In this document: piece by piece, positions 53,077 to 60,700 of the stretch
How positions within the stretch are numbered: the stretch's first letter is position 1
How the letters are laid out: each line of letters opens with the position of its first letter
NCBI GenBank assembly: GCA_963844885.1
Contig: CAWJQA010000011.1
Coordinates: 1-64,000, forward strand
Length of the DNA stretch: 64,000 nucleotides
Direction: 5' to 3'
From: DATMER01 sp963844885
Lineage (GTDB): Bacteria; Acidobacteriota; Thermoanaerobaculia; Multivoradales; UBA5704
Position numbers and translations under genes: made by a program
The notes under the pieces: model-generated
What the model saw: only the letters and a program-made list of their open reading frames with translations
Database searches by the model: none
What the model was told of the DNA's origin: nothing

Positions 53077-54998
53077 TAAAACTTGACCGCGATCCCGCCC
53101 ATCAGCCGGCGGCGGATCTCGTCGGTGGCGGCCGGTCCGCGGCTCACTTCCATGTTGAGCTGGACGGCCCAGGTGTTGGCGAGGTCGAAGAGGATGTTCA
53201 GATCCTGGGTCAGCATGACCCGCACCCGGTCCAGCTCCATGTCCGGAGGAGAGGTCTGTCCGGAGGCGAGCGGCTCCAGCCCTTGGGAGAGGTGGTGGAG
53301 GGCGACGAACACGCCCGTCGCGGTGCCCTGGAACTGGGTGTCGAGCGAGGTCACGAAGTAGCGGACCTTGTTCTCATACGGCTTGCCGTCCGCGGCCACG
53401 AAGGTGCCGCCGCCGCCCATGGCGACGCTCGACTGCAGGCTGGTCAGGATCCGCGGGCTGAGCCGCCGGTTGACCATCACCTGCACTTCGGGCAGGTTGT
53501 CGCCGGGGACGAGGTAGAGGCTCTCCAGGCGGTCGAAGAAGTCGTCGCTGAAGTAGAGCCGCAGGGTCTCGCCGACCGTCCGGTCGATCGCGCCGAGGGA
53601 GAGCAGGTTGTCGTCGTCGGTCTTGCGGACGAAGTGGGCCTGGTAGCAGGACTCGGTGCCCTGCTCGCAGAGGTCGGCCTCTTCGAACAGCGACGGGGAG
53701 AAGCTCGGCGTGAGCGGGGCGTCCTGGTAGATCCGCCGGCTGGCGTTCGCTTCGAGCTGCCAGTTGTGGTTGAGCTGGAGGACGAGGCCGCCCTTGGGCG
53801 TGAGCGAGAGGCTGCCGTCGGAGAGCGTGCTGTAGAGCCCGTACTCGACCAGGACCGCCGGCCGCACCGTGATGCCGCCCTGGGAGAAGAGGTCGACGCT
53901 GGCCTGGCCGGGGAGGTCCTCGCGGCGGTTGGCGGCGCTCAACCCGAACTGGCGCTCACGGTAACGGAGGCCGGCCTGAAGCGTGTTGCCTTCGCCGAGC
54001 GACCGCGTGTAGGCGCCTTCGACGCGCCAGGTGCGCGATTCCGCCGGGATGTCGATCGGATCGATCGCGGCCTGGCGGTGGAAGTTGGCCTCTTCGGTGT
54101 ACTGGGCGGCGAAGTCGGAGCGGCCCTTGTCGCCGAGCTCCTGCGTCCAGTTCACCTGGTAGTGCTCGAAGGCCACCGGGTTGCCGAGCCCCCCGCCGCG
54201 GGCGTCGCCGATGCCGCCGATATCTCCGGCACCGCGGGTGACCATCCGGTTGCTGAGCGACGTGAGGCTGATGCGGCTGTCGTCGCCGGTCACGTCGAGC
54301 GACAGCGTGCTCGTCTCGCCGCTGGCCGACGCGCCGCCCTGGGAGAAGGGGCTCGGGCTGAGCTGCTGGAAACGTCCGCGCAATCCCACCTGCACGTCCC
54401 CGAACTGGCCCGCGATGCCGACCCCGCCGCTCGACACCTGGCCCTCGCCGGCCTCGGCGATCTGGTCGACGCCGGTCATGGCCTGGAAGTCGGTGGTGAA
54501 GCGGGAGAGGGCAAGGTCGCCGGAGGGGACCGGGGAGAGCTGGGCGAGCCGGGCCTCGGAGTCGTCGATCTCACGCAGGACGTCCGAGGGGATGCGCGCG
54601 CGGATCGACCAGAAGTCCTCGCCGGTCTTCGCCGGGGGCCCCTTCGGCTGCGGAGCGAGCTGCAGATCGAGGAACTGGTAGGCGCCGGCCGCGGTGCGGG
54701 TCAACATCACGACCACGGGGCTGAAACCCGGCTTGTGGGCGATGATCTTGTAGAGGCCGGCCGGAAGCTCCTGGAAGAGGAAATTCCCCTGCCCGTCCGT
54801 CAATACCTTGCGGAAGCTGAGGTCGGCGAGCTGGTAGGCGTAGACCCCGGCGGCGCCGAGAGGCGAGGAGGTCTCGCCGAGGACACGGCCGGCGACTCCG
54901 GCAGGCCGGGCTCCCGGATGCTCCTCGGCAACGACGCCTGTAGCGCCGGCCAGGAGGGTCAGCGCCAGAAGAAGGAAGGTGTTGTGGGCGTTCTTCAT
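53076..54998 (-). CDS. Outer-membrane beta-barrel protein with carboxypeptidase-regulatory N-terminal domain
   Basis: 640 residues, start at 54998 with signal peptide (FLLLALTLLAGATGVVA). Residues 30-110 form a regulatory-like beta-sandwich (VAGRVLGETSSPLGAAGVYA; GLYKIIAHKPGFSPVVVMLT). The remaining 500 residues are alternating beta-strands (LSLDVTGDDSRISLTSLSNR; GNTLQAGLRYRERQFGLSA) ending RRRLMGGIAVKF with the terminal Phe of outer-membrane proteins. No TonB plug is seen, so it is probably a structural or transport barrel. It has its own consensus promoter upstream. Confidence 0.75.
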   Translation of the reverse strand: MKNAHNTFLLLALTLLAGATGVVAEEHPGARPAGVAGRVLGETSSPLGAAGVYAYQLADLSFRKVLTDGQGNFLFQELPAGLYKIIAHKPGFSPVVVMLTRTAAGAYQFLDLQLAPQPKGPPAKTGEDFWSIRARIPSDVLREIDDSEARLAQLSPVPSGDLALSRFTTDFQAMTGVDQIAEAGEGQVSSGGVGIAGQFGDVQVGLRGRFQQLSPSPFSQGGASASGETSTLSLDVTGDDSRISLTSLSNRMVTRGAGDIGGIGDARGGGLGNPVAFEHYQVNWTQELGDKGRSDFAAQYTEEANFHRQAAIDPIDIPAESRTWRVEGAYTRSLGEGNTLQAGLRYRERQFGLSAANRREDLPGQASVDLFSQGGITVRPAVLVEYGLYSTLSDGSLSLTPKGGLVLQLNHNWQLEANASRRIYQDAPLTPSFSPSLFEEADLCEQGTESCYQAHFVRKTDDDNLLSLGAIDRTVGETLRLYFSDDFFDRLESLYLVPGDNLPEVQVMVNRRLSPRILTSLQSSVAMGGGGTFVAADGKPYENKVRYFVTSLDTQFQGTATGVFVALHHLSQGLEPLASGQTSPPDMELDRVRVMLTQDLNILFDLANTWAVQLNMEVSRGPAATDEIRRRLMGGIAVKF

Positions 54999-55022
54999 CT
55001 GCCTATCCCCACCAGAGATCGA

Positions 55023-55051
55023 ACTGTACGCTTCGAGCAGACCCCTGTCAA
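55023..55051 (-). promoter_or_regulatory. Sigma-70-type promoter of the outer-membrane protein gene
   Basis: On the minus strand TTGACA (55051-55046), a 17-base spacer and TACAGT (55028-55023), 24 bases before the start codon at 54998. It is the closest match to the consensus in the window. Confidence 0.75.
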
Positions 55052-55106
55052 TGTGAGACAAGGTCTCCCGGCCACGGTTCCTGCCCCCCGGTTGAGCGCA
55101 AATCAA

Positions 55107-55124
55107 GCCGGACTCAAGTCCGGC
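55107..55124 (-). terminator. Terminator of the A2M-pbpC unit
   Basis: Perfect palindromic stem GCCGGACT..AGTCCGGC (55107-55124) about 25 bases after the pbpC stop, followed on the minus strand by TTGATTTG. It lies between that stop and the promoter of the next gene. Confidence 0.65.
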
Positions 55125-55147
55125 GCCCCCAAGTACGATCCCAGCCC

Positions 55148-57634
55148 CTACTCTACTCTATAAGTGACGCCGTCGGAACGCCCGAGATCGTCGGTGACCA
55201 CCAGCCGGTGCTCGCCGGGTTCGCTCGGGAGGAAGTGGCTCTCTCCCGGGCCGCCCGTCCCGGTCGTGGCGACGAGCAGGCCGTCCTGGTACCAGAACAG
55301 GCGCGAAGCCTCGGCGCTGGCCTGCGCGATGAGCGGGATGCGCTGGTATTCGGCCGGCGTATCCCGCCGGATGCGGTAGGGCGTCGCCGCCGCGGGCGAG
55401 ACGATCCGGGGCGCCTCGCCGGACGGGACGCCGCGGCACGAGGCCGAGATCCGCGGCGGCTCCGTAATGGCGCTCCCCTGCGCCCGCCACCAGGCGACCA
55501 GCTCCGCCGGGAAGACGGTGAGCCTCCGGAATTCGTGCGGCCGTTCGCCCACGCAGTCGCCGGAGAGCAGGTCGCCGGTCTCCGCGTCCACCAGCACCCG
55601 CCGGTGGTAAGTACACTCGTGGAGATGGGTGCGGCCGGGGATGTAGGTGGCCTGGATGCGCAGGGTGCAGAACGGCCCCGGCAGCTCGTGGCTTTCGGCG
55701 CAGAGCTCGATCTTGTCGAGGTCGTGGACGCGCCGCGTCCATTCGTCCGGCCGCGGCCGGTTGCCCGATCCGCCGGCCGGGTCGATCGAGCGGAACAGGT
55801 CGAAGAGGAGCGGGCCGGCGTGCTGGCTGCCGGAGATCCCCTTGCGCGGCCGGCCGTCGAAGTTGCCGACCCACACCCCGATGGTGTAGCGCCGCGAGTA
55901 GCCGACCGCCCAGGCGTCGCGGTGGCCGTAGGACGTGCCGGTCTTCCAGGCTACGGAAGGCGCCCCCACCGCCAGGTCCCACGACTCGGGCAGGTCGGGC
56001 CGGCGCACGTCGGTGAGGATGTCGGTGATGAGCGCGGCGGCTTCGGGGGAGACGAGGTGGCGGGGAGGTGGCGGCGTCTCCTCGCGCCCGGCCTCGATCA
56101 GCCGGTAGTCCTCATACTCCCCCTGCTCGGCCAGCGTCGCATAGAGGTTGGTCAGGTCGAGCAGCGTCACCTCGCCCGCGCCGAGCACCAGCGGCAGGCC
56201 GTAGCGGTACGCCGGCCGGTCGAGGGTGGCGAGGCCGCCGTCCTCGAGCAGGCGGTGGAAGTCCTCCAGCCCGACCTCGGAGAGCAGCCGGACCGCGCAG
56301 GCGTTGAGCGACTGGATGAGCGCCTCCCGCACCGTCACCCGGCCGCGGTAGCGGTCGTCGTAGTTCTCCGCCACGTAGCCGGAGAAGTCGGTCGGGATGT
56401 CCAGGAGATAGGACTCGGGGATGATCCGGCCCTGGTCGAGCGCCAGGGCGTAGAGGAACGGCTTGAGCGTCGAGCCCGGCGAGCGCCGGGCGATGGCGCC
56501 GTTCACCTGGCCCTTGAAGTAGCTCTCCTGGAAGCCGGCCGAGCCGACGAGCGCGCGCACGGCGCGGGTCTCGTTCTCGATCACCACCACCGCGGCGTTG
56601 CCGATCCCCTGGTTGCGCAGCTCGCGGATGCGGTTCGCCACGTTCTCCTCGGCGACCGACTGGAGTCGCCGGTCGAGGGTGGTGCGGATCCTGGATTGTC
56701 CCGAAAAAGCGCCCGGGAACAGCGCCACCACCTGCTCGGAGAAGTGGGGAGCCGCCATCGGGATCTTGTGCCGCGTCCGCGGCACCGGCTGGCGCATGGC
56801 GTTCTCGATCTCGCCGCGCGGGAACGCGCCGCGCTCGGCGAGCTGGCGCAGCACCCGGTCGCGCGCCGTCCGCGCCGCCGCCGGATGGAGCACCGGGTCG
56901 TAGCGCACCGGCGAGCGGGGCAGCGCGGTGAGCAGCGCGATCTCGCCGAGCGAGAGCTGGTCCGGCGCCTTGCCGAAGTAGAACCAGGCCGCCGTGCCGA
57001 TCCCTTCCAGGTTGCCGCCGTAGGGGGTGAGGTTGAGGTAGATCTCCAGCAGCTCGTCCTTCGAGTACCGCCGTTCGAGCTGGAACGCCCGGAAGCTCTC
57101 CCGGACTTTCGACACGAACGTCCGCGGACCGGGATCGGCCATGCGGGCGATCTGCATCGGGATCGTCGAAGCGCCCGACACCACCTCCCCGGCGACCACG
57201 TTCGACCACGCCGCCCGGAAGACCGCCATCGGGTCGACTCCGAAGTGGTGGTAGAACCGCCGGTCCTCGGACGCCACCAGCGCCCGCGGCAGCTCCGGCG
57301 GCAGCTCGGAAAGCTTGACCGGGAACCGCCACCGCTCGTCCGCCGGCAGGAAGAACCGCAGCGGCTCCCCCGTCCGGTCCGACACGATCACGGCCGGCGG
57401 CCGCTGGAGGTTCTCCCACGGGAACGGGAAGACCCAGCTCAAGACGAAGAACCAGAGGATCGGCGCGAACGTGAGAATCTTCACGGCCGCACCGACCGCG
57501 AACAGGCGGCGGGCCCGGAGAGCCCTCACCCCCCGGCCCCCTCTCCCGGTCCGCCCGAGTCCACCCGCCCCGGGAGAGGGGGAGACTGACTCGGGATCCT
57601 TAGACATCGTCGATTCGCTGCTGTCCATCTTCAT
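55148..57634 (-). CDS. pbpC: Penicillin-binding protein 1C
   Basis: 828 residues from the ATG at 57634; the start is uncertain because a REP-like doublet (57523-57692) covers the region, and about 25 N-terminal residues (SPSPGAGGLGRTGRGGRGV) are encoded by it. One membrane anchor (ILTFAPILWFFVLSWVFPFP), a GT51 transglycosylase with the catalytic Glu in ASEDRRFYHHFGVDP, a transpeptidase with SxxK SPGSTLKPF, SxN SLNAC and KTGTS, and the PBP1C C-terminal BiPBP_C domain (APRIVSPAAATPYRIRRDTP). It polymerises and cross-links peptidoglycan. It follows the alpha-2-macroglobulin gene, the well-known YfhM-PbpC association. Confidence 0.9.
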   Translation of the reverse strand: MKMDSSESTMSKDPESVSPSPGAGGLGRTGRGGRGVRALRARRLFAVGAAVKILTFAPILWFFVLSWVFPFPWENLQRPPAVIVSDRTGEPLRFFLPADERWRFPVKLSELPPELPRALVASEDRRFYHHFGVDPMAVFRAAWSNVVAGEVVSGASTIPMQIARMADPGPRTFVSKVRESFRAFQLERRYSKDELLEIYLNLTPYGGNLEGIGTAAWFYFGKAPDQLSLGEIALLTALPRSPVRYDPVLHPAAARTARDRVLRQLAERGAFPRGEIENAMRQPVPRTRHKIPMAAPHFSEQVVALFPGAFSGQSRIRTTLDRRLQSVAEENVANRIRELRNQGIGNAAVVVIENETRAVRALVGSAGFQESYFKGQVNGAIARRSPGSTLKPFLYALALDQGRIIPESYLLDIPTDFSGYVAENYDDRYRGRVTVREALIQSLNACAVRLLSEVGLEDFHRLLEDGGLATLDRPAYRYGLPLVLGAGEVTLLDLTNLYATLAEQGEYEDYRLIEAGREETPPPPRHLVSPEAAALITDILTDVRRPDLPESWDLAVGAPSVAWKTGTSYGHRDAWAVGYSRRYTIGVWVGNFDGRPRKGISGSQHAGPLLFDLFRSIDPAGGSGNRPRPDEWTRRVHDLDKIELCAESHELPGPFCTLRIQATYIPGRTHLHECTYHRRVLVDAETGDLLSGDCVGERPHEFRRLTVFPAELVAWWRAQGSAITEPPRISASCRGVPSGEAPRIVSPAAATPYRIRRDTPAEYQRIPLIAQASAEASRLFWYQDGLLVATTGTGGPGESHFLPSEPGEHRLVVTDDLGRSDGVTYRVE

Positions 57635-57692
57635 CTGTGCTTCTGTAAGTCTCCCCCTCTCCCGTTCCGGGAGAGGGGGCCGGGGGTGAGGG
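57523..57692. repeat. REP-like inverted doublet 2, covering the pbpC start
   Basis: Outer arms 57523-57549 and 57667-57692 (GCCCTCACCCCCCGGCCCCC and complement, one extra C) with a nested inner pair (GGGAGAGGGGGAGACT and complement). Same layout and length class as 52907-53076. It overlaps the intergenic gap and the first codons of pbpC. Confidence 0.8.
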
Positions 57693-57702
57693 CCGCAGGC
57701 CA

Positions 57703-60700
57703 CTACTTCACCGTCAACGCCTTGACCTCCATCGTCCCCTTCTCCCCCTCCGCCCGCAGCGCCGGGTTGTACATCGCTTCCGCGTGGACCGGCGGCAGCC
57801 GGAACCGGCCCGGCGCCACCGCCCGGACCAGCGTGTAGTAGGTCTGCCACGAATTCGGCGGCAGCAGATCGGCGAACACCAGGATGCGGTCGTCCCGCAG
57901 GTCCAGGTAGGCCAGGGAGAACTGCGCGTCGTTCACCCACGGGAGCTGCTCCGTGGACTGCAGCCGCGGGTTCTCGACCTCCAGGCCGGATGGCAGCAGG
58001 CTCACCACCGCCACGTTCTGGACCGGACCCGAGACGCTGCGCAGCCGCGTCTTGAGGACGATCAGATCCCCCTGTTTTACGTTTTCGAGGTCCACCGCGT
58101 TGCCGTCCCGGTCCAGGATCTCCCGCTCGATCTCCAGGCCGGCGTTCTGCGCCTTGTACGCGTCGTCGGTGGGCACCCCGCGGGAGACCACGCTGTAGAA
58201 GGCCGCGCCCGGCTGATACCCGTTGTCCATCTGGATGGTGACCGGATCAGCCCCCCGCACCGTGAAGGTTACCGCCTTGTTGGTGAACGTCCCGATCTTC
58301 TTCCCGCCGACGATCACCGAGCCGGAGTAGGGTGGGAATTTCGACTGCCGCTGCGCGAGCTGGCCCAGGGCGAGCAGCGTGAAGGCCTCTTCCTGGGTCG
58401 TCCACCAGCCGGTCTCCCGGGCGTCGCGGCCGAGCCGGTCCGCGAGCTGCGGGATGCGCGCGCTGGTCGGCGCGGCGTCCATCAGCGCGAGGAGAAGCAG
58501 CGCCCGGTTGCGGATCGTCGAGTTGAAGTTGCCGCCCGTCTGGCGCTCCACCTGCTCCAGCTCGCCGATGCGGGACACCAGGTCCTGCACGGCGCGCGGA
58601 TTGCCGGCCGAGGCGTAGGCCGCCGCCAGCAGCGCGCGCGACTCGGGCCGCAGCTCCTTGTCGTGCTTCGTCCGGATGTGGTCCATCGTGCCCAGGTCGG
58701 CCTTGCCGGCGCGGGCCAGGATGTAGAGGCCGTAGACCGTGCGCTGCATCTCCTCCCAGCCGTACGCCTGCTTGGCCTTCACCGTGCCGGCCAGCCAGTC
58801 GAGCGTGCTCTGATACAGGTTGTCCGCCACCGGATGGCCGGCCTTGCGCGCCTCCACCAGGAAGTGGGCCGCGTACGTGCTCGCCCACGGATGGACCTCC
58901 GTGCCGCCCGGCCACAGCGAGAAGCCGCCGCCCGGAAGCTGCATCGCGGACACCCGCCGGATGCCGGCCTGCACGATGGCGGCCGGATCGCCATGGCCTT
59001 TCTTGGGATCGAACAGCTCGGGCTCGAACGCCTTCGCCAGGTCGCCCATGTAGATCAGCGGGAAGGACGACGACACCGTCTGCTCCAGGCAGCCGTAGGG
59101 GTAGTGGAGCAGATCCTCCAGCTTGCCCGCGAACTGCACCAGCGGCAGCGGCGCGATCCGCACCTTCCGCCGCAGCGTCTCCGGCCGGAACCGGCCCGCG
59201 TCGGCGAGAGCCATGCTCATCGTCTTCGCGACCCCGCCCGCCTCCTCCACCGAGATCTCGGGCAGGTCGGGCCGGATGCCCACCACCGTCGTGGACCGGC
59301 TCTTCTCGCCATTGCCTGCGGCGGTGGCGACGAAGGTCACCTCGCCCGAGGCGTTGCCGGTCTTGACCGTGAAGTACACCGTCTTCTCACGGCCGACCGG
59401 GATGTCGACCGACTGCGTGGCCGGGCCGTCGATGCTGACAATGCCGGCGATATTGGGAGAGCCCTGCGCCACCAGCCCGACCTGGATCGGACCGGTCTTG
59501 CCGGTGTCGTTGCGCACCGTGATCGGCACCTGCAGCGTCTCTTGGAAGGACAGGATGCGCGGCAGCGTCGGCAGCAGCACGAGCGGATCGCGCACCCGCG
59601 TCTTGCCTTCGGCCGAACCGAACTTCGGGCCGTCGATCGCCACCGCCATGACACGCAGCGCGCCCTGGAATTCGGGCACCTGGAAGCTGACCTTGACGTT
59701 GCCGTCGCCGTCCGCCGTCAGCGGCCCGGACCAGAACGCCACCGGCTGCACGCGCCGGATGCCCTCCGTGCGCACGTACTGCGACATCCCCTCCTCACCC
59801 TCGCCGCCGCCGGCCGGCGACTTGCCTTGCGGCTTGACCTCCGGCAGCAGCAGGCTGAACGTGTCGTACGAGGTCACCGACAGGCCGAGCCGGCGGTAGA
59901 ACCAGTCGAACGGCTGCGGCGTCTTCTGGGCGATGAGCTGCAGGATGCCCTCGTCCACGGCGGCCACCGTGACCACAGCGCCCGGCGCCGTCTTGACCGC
60001 CAGGTCGAGCTTCGTGTTCGGCCGGATCTCCTTGGGCTGGACGATCTCCGGCGCCAGCTTGTTCGCCTCGCGGTCCACCGGCAGCGCCACCGCACCGAAG
60101 GCGCGGCCGGCCGAGCCGGGCTCCAGATCCTGCGCCCGCCGCACCAGCGTGGCCGTGACGAACGCGTTCGGACGATAATCGCCGCGGATCGGCACCTGCA
60201 CCGTGGCCGTGTTGCCGGTCAGGGTGTAGACCTGGGTGTCGAGCACCGTATCCCGCTCCACCGTCACCAGCAGCTTGCCCGGGAACGGCGCCCGCACCTG
60301 GATGACCGCCGTTTCGCCCGGCGCGTACTCCGCCTTGTCCAGGTCGAGCTCCAGCCGCGCCGGGTTCTTGATCGCCCACGGCGAGGTCCCCCAGCCGGCG
60401 GCGTAGAACTCCACCTGCGTGGACGCCTGGCTGTCGGTGTCCGTGACCACCACCCGGAAGCTGCCGTAGCGCGGCGGCACGAAGCGGAACGTCCCCTTCG
60501 CCGGCCCGGCCGCGATCGGCCGGCTGTCGAGCAGCACCGCCTCCCGCGTCGATTCATAGCGATACCCGCCGCCGGGGATCCGCCGCAGCACCGTGTTGTA
60601 CCGGTCCTCGAAGAAGTCGGCGCGCAGCGGACCCGAGGCCGCGGGCTTCCCGTCCGGCGACACCGCCACGTACTCGAAGTCCACCGGTTTCTTCGGCTCC

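Noticed and set aside
53283..55163. Long plus-strand frame opposite the outer-membrane protein
   Set aside because: Antisense shadow with no start signal or domain.
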